A stretch of 64,000 bases of DNA from Ophryocystis elektroscirrha (Eukaryota; Apicomplexa; Conoidasida; Neogregarinorida; Ophryocystidae). Numbering within the stretch: the first letter of the stretch is position 1; each line of letters starts with the position of its first letter. The stretch spans positions 1 through 64,000 of the forward strand of contig JAQIFP010000004.1 of the NCBI GenBank assembly GCA_030141585.1, read 5' to 3'. The notes beneath the pieces are model-generated. The model ran no database searches. It saw nothing but the letters and a program-made list of their open reading frames with translations, and was not told the DNA's origin. Made by a program: the position numbers and the translations under genes. Shown in pieces: positions 13,197 through 25,892 of this stretch.

Positions 13197-13866
13197 ATGT
13201 CAAGTGTTCAATTAGGTCGTTTATTAGATTGTAATGATTGTATAATTTGACTTTTTTTGTAGCTTCGGTGATTGGATTATTATTAATCTTATTGTCATCG
13301 TAATTAAATTAATTTTGGTGTTATTTATATGTCAGAACTTCACTGTTGATGTTTTCAACGTTTTTTAAGACTATTCAAAAGCCAGAATTTAATCCATGGA
13401 AAATTGGTCCTATACTTAAAATGATATTCCCATTTACAGTATTTCATACAATAATGCTTATTATTTTTAGAAAACATTTGACTATAATCTGACTCATGTT
13501 CTGTTATTTTCAATCATAATATGCCTTTTAAGCGTCGGGTGAGGTTTTTAACAATATTATACTTTATACGATAATTTAATCAGATATGAGTGAAATAACT
13601 GTTTAATATGTTCATTAGTAACTTATTATAGTGCTGTTTTGAATATATATAGAACAATATATACTGTTGTTTTTTAGTTTGCTGAATATTTACTTTTCTT
13701 AAAAATAATTTTCCTGCTATGTGCATGTATTTATATTTATAAATATAGTTACGCAATATTCATAACGCATAAATTTTCTTGTATACAAAAATATGTGTAT
13801 GTAATTCACATATTGTTTTTAGACCAACAAAGTTTGCACGTGTACAAGAGGAAAAACAAGAGTAAA
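13197..13866 (+). CDS. Possible small multi-span membrane protein
   Basis: Joining short GT-AG exons from ATG 13197 gives about 95 residues: MSSVQLGRLLD, a hydrophobic stretch (VIGLLLILLSS), TSLLMFSTFFKT, FNPWKIGPILKMIFPFT, then HVLLFSIIICLLSVG. The third intron, 32 nt, has the size typical of this window. The ending is uncertain. It may stop at 13540-13542, or it may splice over about 285 nt to a short charged tail (TKFARVQEEKQE) ending at 13864-13866. Two to three membrane helices with a soluble tail would fit a small ER or Golgi membrane protein. I cannot name a family. Confidence 0.4.
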
Positions 13867-13886
13867 TTATACCATAGATGTATGAA

Positions 13887-16800
13887 TTATAATCTTCTCT
13901 GATTATCGTAATTATTATATTTGATGTTTCTTTTTTTGTTTGGGAATAATCCTAAAGCGGAAGATAAACAATTAAGTATATCAATTGCCTAATTAAACAA
14001 ATAAATATTTGTTATATAATTTACCTGCGCGTATTCAAAAGAAGAATTACAAAGATTTAGCAATAAATTAAACTGTTCTTTGGACTTAGGAGAAAGATTG
14101 TAAAGTTTCTCCATAAGATTGAAATCTAATATATATGCAGTAGGTATGTTTGGAAGGTTAGGAAATGAAAGGTCAATACCACAGAAGCTTTGATATATTC
14201 CAAAATCTTGAATTAATCTAAGTCGATGTTCCCTTGTTAAGCGATCATGCGGATTTAATAAAATAGTGTAATATCTACGTTTATTTGGTAAATCTTGGTT
14301 GCTCAAAGGACATCTAATTGTAACGTATTGTTCACGTGAATCTAAGCTTAGTAAAGTTTTTGTACTAAACTTTTGTAACCAGTAATAACATCCTGTGGGA
14401 AATAAATCTAAGCGTAAATCTTGCATAATTTCTTGTTCTAATACTAATTTTTTACGTTTTTGCACTAGTAGTGTCGTTTGATTGGTAATTATTTCAACCC
14501 ATTTTGACTGTGCGTACATTGGATCTGTTTTCATCTTTTCATCATCTATATTAAAGTCGCTTAATATGTCATATTCAAAGTCTTCTTGGTCTTCCTTTAC
14601 TAAGTTAATTGGAGTGAGTTTTTGATCAAATATATTTTTATAATCAAAGTTTTTAAATATATCATCAGAATAATCTAAATTGATGTATAAAGGAGGAAAA
14701 ACTTGTTTCTTCACTGCTTTTTTTTTTAATAAATTGTTCACGTCGCACTCATTCCTTTCTATATGCATTTTTATATTTTTAAATTCTTCCAACATATCCT
14801 GTCTTGATAAATTAACATTATCGGTTGTATTTGAGAAATATTTTTGAAACTCTTCAAGCATGTTTACAGATAAATAGTTCGGGCATGATATACTCAACAA
14901 TAACGCTTGTACTTCCAATAAGAACAATAAACACCACGAAATTAAGTTTGACTCATTAGACTAAAAACTAATGTTAATATAAGTCAATACATTACTTTTA
15001 GTATATATGTATTATAGACACCAGAATTTTCTCCTATCAGTAGACAGTGATTAAATTGTGAATATGTCGAATTCCCTTTAATTATACTGTGTATCTTTTC
15101 TGGAAGAATGATGTGTGTATTCTGTAATTAAAGAATAATGTAATAATATATACCAAATGAGCTCTTCCATATTTTACGGAAGATATCCAGAAAGAATCAT
15201 CTTGACCCGACAATACAGCTTGATTTAAGGAAATTAATTTAGCTGCAGAATAAAAAATAGTTGATAAGTATTTATATATAAAGCTATACAAATTAATTTT
15301 AAGCTAATTATTATATGTATATATATATATAATAAAATAAAAAATGTATATAATGTACAGTAAATTCAAACTTATGTATATAATTTATTAATAAATGCTA
15401 AATATGATAGTAAATTGTTATGTTATTTATCTAATTTACTACTGTTTAGAAAGTATTTGATATAATTTATCTTACAGTCTGCTATAAGAACTTGGGCTGT
15501 ATCAAGAGCACTATAAGGTATAAAGCGGCTTTTATCTGAACATGCATAAATTTCCAATTCGTCCTAATTAGATAAAAAAAGAATAATTAATCTACTTTAA
15601 TATCATGGACGGAAATAAAAAACAGAAAAGACGTTTCCACCTAAAAATATAACTAAAAGACAAATTTATACGTTTTTTTTAGAGAAAAGATTGAGATCTT
15701 CTTGAGATGCATCAACGACATCAATAGATTTAATTGTATTACGAAAAACAATAAAGTCATGAAGAATTATTTTTTCAGAATACACGAACAAATAAAGATA
15801 ATTATAAATGGCTACAAGAATATGATTGTGAGGACCCATTTTGAAAGCAGTTATTTTTTTCGGTAATTGTACTTCAGATATTTTTTCAAAAGGATCCGAC
15901 GGATATAATGTTGGGATATTATATTTTTGAATATCAAGAGTATTTTTAAAAAGGAAAGGCCATGCCAACCAACCCATAACCCAAGGTTTCATCTTTTCTC
16001 TAAAAATAACAAACAAATGTTATAACTGAGTTAATTATATTCAAAAGATGTAACATTATAAACAACATTTTACCTGCAAAAAACAAAGCCCATTGATACT
16101 GGATAGTACCATAACGGTAAAACTGCAGCGGTAGGAAAAAAAAAATCCCCTGGGCAAATTTTTTCAAACCATCTTTTTTTTATTGAATTTTGTAATGATG
16201 TATTTTGCCATGCAGCCTAATAAATTAAAACCTGCTTCATAAATTTACAGTTGTATCTTGAATCAATTTTTGGGTGGTATCATCAAACAAACTTTTATCT
16301 ATATCAAAATTTATTGGCAATTCGGCTCCCTCATAAGGTGAAGTATTCTAAAATTTACCAAATTTAAAAAATAATTTAAAACTTACAATCCAACTAAAAT
16401 GACATCTGTATATGGACACTTGCCCACAAGTAATGGGGAAAAGGCCAGGTAGTACAAAATCTAATTCTGGTTTTATTTGGATTTGTTTATCAACACAGAC
16501 TGCAATGTGAAAACAAGATGAGGAATCTGTTTTATGCTTGATTAGATCAATAAATTTTATTTTTTGCTCTAACGTGAATGTATTTTTATGACGGTCTAAT
16601 AATCCAGATATATAAAACAAAGTTTGTTTTTGAATTTTAGTATAAAGCTCTAAATCACTTGTTTTCCCATAAAATGTCGGTTTAGGAAATTCTTCTTTGC
16701 CGTGAATGTAATCTTCAATTATGGATGTATCCAGTGTTAGAGGTGTGAAATTTTTGTACAGACACTGTATGTAGTTAAATGATTTGGGGAAATTGATGCT

Positions 16801-17174
16801 CATTGCGTCGCCGCCCTAATTATTGTATATAAATAAAATGTTAATCAATATTTTAAGACTAAGATTATCAAAAATAGACTCCATGCTAAAACTTACATTG
16901 TACATTATATTCAATGAAGAATTTCCTAAGATAGCATACTCTGGATTGGTAGGATGAAATAAGAAACAGTTTATTTTTTTATTAGTACTTATCTACATCA
17001 TTGAATTATTAGAACAGTCTTACTTGAGATGTAAAGATCTCATTCAAGCCAAGTTGCCATATAGTTACCCTGTTCATTTTTGAAACAGTTATAAGCGTTT
17101 CTTCATTTAATAATCGTATCAATTGAACCTATTAACACAATGTATAAGAAAAATTCATTAGAAACCATATTATA

Positions 17175-17217
<43 letters not shown>

Positions 17218-20200
17218 TGATAATAGAAATAATTACCTGACTCTCAATAGAAGGTTTAAAGTTTATTTTAATAAGTTTTCTGGATTGGTCGAGTTGTAAA
17301 ATATAATGTTCCTTGCCACAAAACATTAGAGAATTAGAAGAATAATCAATTGGAACTAAAGAAGGCTTTAATGTAGAAGTAACATTATCAATAACAAAAG
17401 TTTTTTCCGAAAATAATGCATCGGAATTCATATCATAGATATAACATGTGCAATAGTTATCCAAGCAAATAAAATATGATTCCGTGAACCTAAAGACTCA
17501 TTAATTAATTGTAACTTACAGGAAATCAACAATATGCTTTTCTGATAAAAACAGTTGTTCCGATCCATTTTGTATCAATAAAAATCCTTTATGGTCTAAG
17601 GCTACAACAGACATAAGATTTGAATTTATGCTGCATTTTGGACTAAATGTAAACGTTGATTTTCCATCAAATAATGAATTGACTTTTATACTAGAATCGT
17701 ATATATCAATTGATATACAGTGATATTCTGCAAAATTATATAACTGCATTAAATTGTTACCATTAGTATTAGTTATAATTAAATAAATATTGGGTTTAGT
17801 GAATGCAACAGCTAATATCACAAAATCCAAATGTGTGTAATACTTTATTGTATTATTTAAATCCATAATTTTCAAGTGTCGATCAGTAAATTGCACTATA
17901 TAACCCGTGTACAATTTATTTAGATAAATTGTTGCCTCTTTTGATATTAATTGCTTAGGATGTATTGAAAAAAAAGTATCTTCGTATATCGTATTCCAGC
18001 TATATTGAATAGACCACGTTTCTTTATGTACATAACTGGTAAAATACATTCTATCATCAATATTCCAAACATTGGTGATAATAAAGTTTTCAAAGTTGAA
18101 AGAATTTATAGGTGTTGCTGATTTAGCAATATTAAGAGGCGATATTAAAGCAAGTTTTGTAATATTTGAAGCAGGCCTTATAGCTAAACACAAAAATTTC
18201 TTATTGTGAGGGACAGGATATATAAATGAGTTTTGCAAATTTACTCTCCCAAAATACAACTTTCGTACATAACTTAATATAAATCTACCATCTTCCATTT
18301 GTAATCTATAAACCTATTTCATGTAAATGACTATAAAGAATACCCGAAATTTCGCAGATTTACTTGTTTGAATTAATATATATTCTGTTCCAAAATACTC
18401 AGTTTTGATTAGATTGTCAATTTCGTAAGGTTTCTCTAAAAAATTTGATATGTTTGGTTATATATCACATTAATTAATGATTTCCTTCTATTAAGTAACA
18501 TTTATTACCTCTTATAGGAGATTCTATTTTACAAAGAGACTGAATTTTTCGACCATTTTTTTCGTCAAAATGTCTTAAGGTGAATAATACGAAATCAGAC
18601 TTGCCATATAAAAGAATTTTGTTATTTTGAAGAATACACGGTTTTTTGGAGTACCATTCAATATCTGTGTAATCAATTTTTTGATTCACAACATATGTAT
18701 GTATATCTCTAATCGGTGTTTCTGTTGATTGTGGCCATTTACAAGAAAAGGCGTAATGTAACTTTAAAGTTAGCTCATGGACTTGGGCATCTATGAATGA
18801 TCATTACATAAACTATATTTAAATCAAATATTTTATACACGCATAATTAAATTATTTTAAAGCTTTATATCATATAAAACAGACCTTTGTTTGCATAGAT
18901 GACGTGATCTACACTTAGAGTTTTATTACTAAGAGTACAGTTCAGCAAAATATTATCCTAATTGATTTAAATTATTCAATAAAACTAGATTACTCCAATT
19001 ATTGTGAAATTATTATCGTTAGGTAAAGCTTCAACTGAAGATGAGCTTGAAGGGAATCCATAAATTTCATACAATGGCAAAACTCCATCAAAGATATTTT
19101 TTTCCTCAATATTTGAGGACCAATCACATTGAAAGGCATAAATAGTAGCATCATTACCTCCCGTATTTTGGTTATGTTGATAAGGAGATACTGAGCGTGT
19201 AAGTACAATTAAAATAGGAGACGACAAATTAGATTGAATCCAACACATAGAATATACATATTTTTGACATAAGCAAATAACTGGAGTAGCAGGTGGTGGT
19301 ACGCCAAATGCAATTGAAGCCAATTCTTTCATTAAAAATTGTTCACCGGAATGAGATTTAGGCTTACAGTGGACTTTACCTTCTTTCAAAGCAAAACGTG
19401 TCGCTAATGAAGGCTTATTGGCAGTAACCTATCAAAAAGAACATTCAAAAAAAAACCCTTTTAAAATTAATATTTTAACTAACCATGGTCGTTTCATTCA
19501 TCAAATTGTTGAATACATGTCTATTGGCTAGGTGGTAATCTTTAGAACGACACTCATTGGTTTTTTCTGATATCTTTTGGTTAGACCTAGCTCCGTTAGA
19601 ACTGTAATAAGACACACTTGAGCTTCGACCAGACTTATCAGACGTTTGAAGGTTATCATTATATGGGGGATCTTCAGAATTTACGGTTTTGAATGAAACA
19701 CTAGAATTAGATCGTTTCAATTCAACAGCTTTTTTGTTATTTAATCTGGAGTGCGGAAAATCGTTAGACGAACTGGAAGTATCCGACAAATGATTATTTT
19801 TACTAAATAAACTTGACTTTTTAATAGCAGGTATTTTGTTTTGTGAAGTGTTCATGTTATGAGTAAATTGAAACGCCGAAGATTTCACAGTAGGTGGTCT
19901 GTCAGCTGTGGATTTTGCTAGAAATGTAGCTTTTGTAACTATGTCTATATTTGCTTTTTTAGGAATATGCAGTATACGAGGTTGAGCAGCTTCTTGTTTG
20001 ATTATACCTAAAGATATTTTGGGACCGTAAATATTTGTAGATTTTGCTTTAGCCTTAGAAGCTTTAAAATCATATTTTTGGTCTAAATTTTTTACATTTT
20101 TTTTTACTAAATCAAAGTTGGCTTCATAGGATGAAAATTGATTTGAAACAATATCATAAGTTTTATAGCGATCATTCACATAATTAAGTAAATTTAGAGT

Positions 20201-21019
20201 AAATTTCTTCTTCAATCGATCACTGCTGTTATTAGTCAATTCGTAGTCATCACTAGATGAATAAGTTAATACACAGACACACTTTTCGCACGCCACAGCA
20301 ATCAAAAATGTCCCTTTAAATTCAATTATATCAATTTTTACAGAGGAATATTTATTAATGATAATAGATGGATAAAAACGAATCAGTATCGGTTGCTCAA
20401 CTTGATGTTTTTTACCCGCCATATGCACCATAAATGCGCTTGACATGTATATAGAACTAACTGATCCGAAGTCATATATGCGAGAAAACTTTTTAATTGA
20501 AACGTTCCATCTTAATAAAGTAATTCTGCCGTCGTAAGCAACACATATTACTCCATTTATAGGAATTAATTGTATAGTCTGAGGAAATCACAAAATAGTA
20601 ACAAAGGGTGTGCTCCAAATACATGCTAACATGTATACAAATATATAAAATGAAGCATATAAACCAATGGACTACTTACCGCAATAGAAATCAGAGACTG
20701 GTCTAAGTCTTGTGTATGTATTAATCGGAAATTTGTTAAGTTATATACACTTAATTCGGAATTCTGACATATACTGTTATATGAAATAATTAAACAACTT
20801 AATATTCAAAAATTAGCATTTTAATACCTCAATTACTAATAATTCGTTTTCTTGAATAAACTTCCCTTGAATGATTAATTTTGAAGACTGAGGTTGCTGA
20901 ACTTGATGTAAAATACCTAAAGGTGTTCTTTCATTGTCTAAATTGAATCTAGATGTTGAAATAGAAGAATTCAAAAAATTATCAACTAATAAGGTTGAAT
21001 CTTCTAATTCATTGGTCAT
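13887..21019 (-). CDS. Giant unrecognised protein, probable beta-propeller N-terminal half
   Basis: About twenty exons join in frame from ATG 21017-21019 to TAA at 13887-13889, giving roughly 1,900 residues. The first 450 residues and the region at 17200-18690 are rich in short hydrophobic strands ending in Asp/Gly turns (for example GVICVAYDGRITLLRWN, TLITVSKMNRVTIWQLG), as in WD40-like or CNH-like propellers. Between them is a Ser/Asn-rich, disordered segment (about 19480-19900). The C-terminal part is mostly helical, with a basic stretch (LLVQKRKKLVLEQEIMQDLR) and then CYYWLQKF. No catalytic motif, transmembrane helix or zinc site was seen. A two-propeller plus helical solenoid layout is typical of large scaffolds such as nucleoporins, coat or tether subunits and polymerase I factors. 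I could not choose among these. Continuity of the frame over so many junctions supports a single gene. Confidence 0.6.
17178..17215. repeat. (TA)n microsatellite in an intron
   Basis: A run of about 17 TA dinucleotides lies inside an intron of the giant propeller-like gene, next to the splice donor of the exon at 17234-17464. Confidence 0.85.
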
Positions 21020-21182
21020 TTAAGCGGTTTGAGTTCCAGGTTCACCAAATGACTTTGATTCAAAAGATTAAAATGTCAAATTCCAATTCTATTTAGCTCT
21101 CAGTATGTTAAAACACTCATAATAAACACATTAAAATTAAAGTATTGAAAATACATAATAAAATTTTTTTAAATCAATCTTG

Positions 21183-21668
21183 CTAAACAGCAGAATCAAC
21201 GTACACGTATTCAGATTTAAATCCTCCCCAAAGAGGTTTCTGAAAACTCATAATAAATTAAAATTACCTCTCGTTGCTTGGAGTACACTTCATGATTTGT
21301 AACATCAAATACTTGTTCTTCTAATATATTCGTTGAATCGTGTAACTCCTTTAAAGATATTTATAAAATTGAAATGCATACCAATATTTTTGCTATGTTT
21401 ATCATTAATGAGAACTAATAATTATTTTACTTTTGTAACACAACTTACAAATATAGATGTATCAGAAAATGCTACTAAAAAATGTCCTTGATAGGCTTTT
21501 GTGAGATTTGATATTTTGCCTGTAAATTATAATATTAAATTATAATATTATTTAAACAAGTTCAAAACTATAAATAAATTATCGCATAAAAATATATATA
21601 TAATAGTTAGAATAACGAACAAGATAAACACTGCATAATTGGTTTACAATTGCCAACATGCTAACCAT
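21183..21668 (-). CDS. Possible short multi-exon gene, unrecognised
   Basis: Three or four small minus-strand exons can be strung together: a start MVSMLAI near 21668, a segment ISNLTKAYQGHFLVAFSD (about 21470-21520), a segment LHDSTNILEEQVFDVTNHE (about 21285-21350), and a last exon KPLWGGFKSEYVYVDSAV ending at TAG 21183-21185. Each junction has GT-AG ends and keeps the frame. The join of the first exon is ambiguous. If real it is a roughly 100-residue soluble protein. I do not recognise a family, and it could instead be a 5' part of the larger gene downstream. Confidence 0.35.
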
Positions 21669-22717
21669 TATTTTTCTCGATCGGTTACAAGAACTAATCA
21701 CAGCTATTCTTATATAGTAAACATCTTTATCTCAGGAAAATTAAGTAGACAATTAAAGTAAAATGTTTATAGATTGTCAGATTCAGAAATTAAAGTATAC
21801 GATGAACATTATTATATTTGGGTACATATATGAAAAGTGTTTTTTTCATCAAATACCTTTAACATCAATTAAATATATTATCAAAGTGCTAAGAGATAAA
21901 GTTGTATAAAATAGAGTAATTCCAAATAATAATGCCAAGTGACGTGTCTTATAGAATAAGTACATTATTTAAAGATACCGTTGGAAAGAATGTACTAAAT
22001 AATAATAAAGAAAATATAATAGGTATTAGTAAAGTTTCCTGTACATCTTCAACCTATCAAATTATGCCCATTGCTAATTTATACCCATATATGAATTAAA
22101 AATGATCCAAGCAGGAAACATGAAGTAATTATAGCTATTAAAGTCCATCTTTTCCGCACGTGCATTGGAATTCGCTGAGAGGAAATTACACCTGCTAACT
22201 AACTGTAAATTTATTTCAAACAAAAAGTACCAATCTTAACCAAAAATCAAATATTCTCATGCTTAATTAGATAGAGAAATTCAGAATACATATATTCCAC
22301 ATATAAGTCAAGCGGTATTGAATAGATTTAGATACTGTAAATAAGTGTTTTACAAAAAACAATTTTTTTGAACTCCCGGATTCAAAATAATACTTTAAAT
22401 ACTGTTACGTTCTAGTTTAATACTATAAAAAGAAAAATACAATTTGAATGAGGTTATTGTGAAATTTTTAGCAATTATACAAAAAACTAACTGAACATTT
22501 ATATTCTCGATTATTTTACAGTGACTAAATTGCTTTAGTATTACACGACAAAAATATTATTTGGTAAATTTATAGCACAATTAGGATTTGATATAATATT
22601 TCCCAAAAAATCTGTATACCTGTTTAATTATCAATTTATTATAAACATTCCGTTATTAATAAATTTGAGTTTAAAACATAAATATATGCAGTGTTTTTTT
22701 TTAAGCTATGATATAAG
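21669..22717. other. Intergenic region, nothing recognised
   Basis: About 1 kb of AT-rich sequence without a coherent open frame, RNA gene or strong repeat. It separates minus-strand genes on the left from the plus-strand KH gene on the right, so it should hold the promoter of the KH gene. Confidence 0.6.
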
Positions 22718-24736
22718 ATGCTAGAAAGCTCAAAAAATTTATCTGCTGCTATGGCAAGCATAAATCTTACATCTCAACCAAATAAAGTGCATCAATTTAC
22801 ACTGACTCGCAGTATGATTGAAAACAAATCTTTGAATAATAAACCTCTCCATTCCCAAGCGATAAATAGGAAACCAGTATCTGAAAATCCCACTCTTTTT
22901 AATTTTCCAGTTTCATCAAAAGTTCCAGCAGCAAAGCAACTTGATTACGATGATACCAATAAACAAACAAATTTTGATATAGAAAATAATGATGAGAAAA
23001 GCAGTTTAATTTATAAAAACCCTATTAATAAAATGAATTGTTCAGATGCCATATTAAAAAAAATGATAAATGATTATGATAAGCAGAATGAACAACAATC
23101 TGATGCAAAAGAATTGAATGGCATGGAAAATCGAGAAAAAGTATCAAAACATTCATCTGTACAGCCAATAAATAATGCTACCCATTTTACGGATAAGCAA
23201 AATACTGAGAACAGAGTACTGGACAATCAAACTTTACGAGTGCGCGCAATAATATCTGGTTGGAAAGCTGGCATGATTATAGGCCGTCACGGTACAGTTA
23301 TTAACTCTTTAAGACAAGCTTCAAACTGTAAAATTGTTATGAGTGCGGATCCAACGAATCCCGATAGAATATTGTCTATAACTGGTTCGTATCATAATGT
23401 CACGGCTTTATTAACAAAAATTTGTTATTTGTTAAGTTTGAGTCCTCATTATGATTATACTCTCCATTACCATGATACCAATAATTCAGATGAACCATTT
23501 GCACCAGATGCATCTGAAACATATACTCTTCACTTTATTTTAGCAGTTCCATCTGTTTTATGCGGCTATTTGATAGGAAAAAGAGGCAGTAAGATTAAAG
23601 AGTTTAGAGAAAAGTATCAAGTACTTTTCTCTGTATCTCCTTCTTTAGTGGAAAAATCTAATGATCGCCCTGTAACTATATCTGGCTATTTTGGAAATGT
23701 TGCTGACTGCTTAAGAGAAGTATGTAAATATCTTGTTCAGCCCGAAGAATACTCTTATAACCCAGATACATCTTCAAAGAAATATAGAGACCATTCAACA
23801 AAATCCATCAAGAATGTTGATGCCGAATTAAATGCCGTCAACACTGAATCACCAAAAGCTACTTTATCAAGTGAAAAAAATAACGAAAGTACGCGAAATA
23901 ATGAAAATTTAAAAAAGTTACCTTCCAAAGAAAAATATAATCCTGCAGTATTATCTTTATCAAAAAATTCCAACCTGACTGTCCTGTCTAAAAAATCTCC
24001 ACCGTCAATTTATTACCAGCAACAAAAGTCTCAAACACGTTATACATTACATAACAAACAAGTAAAATATAAACCACGTTTCCAAAAACCAAGTGAAAAC
24101 CGAATAAGCGAAACCACAAGTCATGAGAACCAAGTGTACACACAATCTTGTAATGCTTCCAACAATAATAATAATGATATATCGGAATCAACAAAAATCT
24201 CAGAAATGAAGAATGCTAGTAAAGAACCCCAACAAAGAAGTTCTTCTTCAGAACAAAATTTGTCGCGCTTAAAGTCCAATAAATTGAAATCACGTCAATT
24301 AGGATCCAATCAAGCGACGGTCGTTAATAATAATAACGATGAAGCTTTATTTGGAAGCTTTATTAAAGAGTGTTCTTTTTTTTTAGATAATGGAGACATA
24401 GAAGTTCATCTATTAGTACCTAATGATATAGTAGGCTGTATAATAGGAAAATGCGGTCGAACTATATCTGAAATCAGAGAGGCCTCTGGCGCATATATAA
24501 GTATTACAGATAGCATATTTCCTCCTGAGCAACCTCCCAATGCTGTCGGTATGACCACGCCTACGGCTGTTACTCCGCAACGACAAAATCAAGGAAACCG
24601 TCGTAATCGTGTCATTGTAATACGAGGCAATAGAAAAGCAGTTCAAGTTGCTAGATACTTGATGGGTACAAGTATACTAAGCGCTCAACGTTACGGTGTT
24701 TCAGTGACTAATAGTGAATTATCAAATGACTTTTAA
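22718..24736 (+). CDS. Triple KH-domain RNA-binding protein (PCBP/Nova/hnRNP K type)
   Basis: A single intronless frame of 672 residues contains three KH domains. KH1 at about residues 172-238 has GRHG in its GxxG loop; KH2 at about 268-338 has GKRG; KH3 at about 560-645 has GKCG followed by REASGAYI. The arrangement of two adjacent N-terminal KH domains, a long disordered Ser/Asn/Lys-rich linker (about 340-555) and a C-terminal KH3 is that of PCBP, Nova/Pasilla and hnRNP K proteins. These bind C-rich or YCAY RNA and control splicing, stability or translation. The first 170 residues are also disordered and polar. KH3 holds an insertion of about 25 residues (PPEQPPNAVG and an Arg-rich piece) between its beta strands. 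The frame has no upstream in-frame ATG nearby. Confidence 0.9.
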   Translation: MLESSKNLSAAMASINLTSQPNKVHQFTLTRSMIENKSLNNKPLHSQAINRKPVSENPTLFNFPVSSKVPAAKQLDYDDTNKQTNFDIENNDEKSSLIYKNPINKMNCSDAILKKMINDYDKQNEQQSDAKELNGMENREKVSKHSSVQPINNATHFTDKQNTENRVLDNQTLRVRAIISGWKAGMIIGRHGTVINSLRQASNCKIVMSADPTNPDRILSITGSYHNVTALLTKICYLLSLSPHYDYTLHYHDTNNSDEPFAPDASETYTLHFILAVPSVLCGYLIGKRGSKIKEFREKYQVLFSVSPSLVEKSNDRPVTISGYFGNVADCLREVCKYLVQPEEYSYNPDTSSKKYRDHSTKSIKNVDAELNAVNTESPKATLSSEKNNESTRNNENLKKLPSKEKYNPAVLSLSKNSNLTVLSKKSPPSIYYQQQKSQTRYTLHNKQVKYKPRFQKPSENRISETTSHENQVYTQSCNASNNNNNDISESTKISEMKNASKEPQQRSSSSEQNLSRLKSNKLKSRQLGSNQATVVNNNNDEALFGSFIKECSFFLDNGDIEVHLLVPNDIVGCIIGKCGRTISEIREASGAYISITDSIFPPEQPPNAVGMTTPTAVTPQRQNQGNRRNRVIVIRGNRKAVQVARYLMGTSILSAQRYGVSVTNSELSNDF

Positions 24737-24943
24737 GTCTACTTTTTCTGTTATTCCATGTTCGCAAGACTTTCTTGCGCTATATGACGCTTGCATTACG
24801 TATATATACATTTATTAAATACATATCAATTTTTTTATTGATTATGTTTTAGCAACTCGCGAAATCGTATTTGTTTACTTTTTTTATCTAAATTATTTAT
24901 TTATATAAATTTGAATTAAAATAGGTTCAAGGAAAATGTTTAT

Positions 24944-25614
24944 ATGAGTGAAAATAAAAAAAAAAAAAGACTAGTAGGAATTTGGGATTTAAAAGCAATT
25001 CAAGAAAGAATTAATAACATAGTCTCTGAACTTGAGAATAAAGATCAATTATCAAAATCCAGAAAAAAATTATTGTACACTAAATTAGCTAGACTACGCA
25101 GAAGTGAACGTGGAGAATGTACAGCAGGTGGACAACTGGCTAAACGATCAAAAAATGTTCGAGCTAAAGAAAAATTAAGAGAAAAAATAAAAAAAAATAA
25201 AGAAAAGAAACAGTTGAATCGATGGAAACAATGTCTATGCTGTAAGAATCTTATATATTTAATTTTATTATTAATTCAGGCAGAGGTAGAGGACATACAA
25301 TGCAAGAATGTAGAAATTTAAAAGCTGCCGACGAATCTAAATCCGACATTAAAGTTAACATATGCTTCAATTGTGGCAGTGATGATCATACCTTATGGAC
25401 ATGTAAAAAAAAGAAGCAACCGGTATAACCAAATATAGCTTGATACTATTTTCAGAATGGAGAATTACCTTTTGCTGTTTGTTTTCTGTGTCATGAATCT
25501 GGCCATTTAGCATCAAAATGTTCTCAGAACGCTAATGGAATATACCCGAAGGGAGGAGGATGCCATCGATGCGGTTCTTTAGAACATCTTAAAGCTAATT
25601 GTCCTCAAAAATAA
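24944..25614 (+). CDS. ZCCHC9: Zinc-knuckle protein ZCCHC9 orthologue
   Basis: Three exons (24944-25241, about 25280-25422, 25456-25614) encode about 200 residues. A lysine-rich N-terminal half is followed by four CCHC zinc knuckles: CLCCRGRGHTMQEC (built across intron 1), CFNCGSDDHTLWTC, CFLCHESGHLASKC and CHRCGSLEHLKANC. The spacer GIYPKGGGCHRCGS matches the hallmark GGG-C-x2-CGS of ZCCHC9 and its fungal relatives. The human protein is nucleolar and linked to rRNA processing. The stop follows the last knuckle directly, so the C-terminal extension of animal ZCCHC9 is missing. The start is the first ATG of the open frame. Confidence 0.9.
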
Positions 25615-25892
25615 ACAATTTACATCGAAGGTTTAATATATAAAAGCGACGTAATTTTTTTTTTCTAATTTGATTTTTTCCTTCATTTAAACTGTTTCTT
25701 TTATTATCAAAATGCTACAATTAATTTAGAGCGTATTTTTAGCAACATTGAATAAATTAGATATCAACGAATTACGTATTAAACATTATAACTGTACATT
25801 ACTTAGAGAAAACCTACTTTAACTTTATATTAAAAGAGATATACATCTCGTTGAAGCTGTAATCAAAAATAATTTGATGGAAACGTACCTGA

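Noticed and set aside
21669..22717. tRNA or snRNA genes in long intergenic stretches
   Set aside because: I looked for T-loop (GTTCRA) plus acceptor-stem pairing and for Sm-site stem-loops and found nothing convincing by eye. A covariance-model scan would settle this.
23755..24646. Minus-strand ORFs opposite the KH gene
   Set aside because: Mirror frames of a compositionally biased coding region. No conserved motif.
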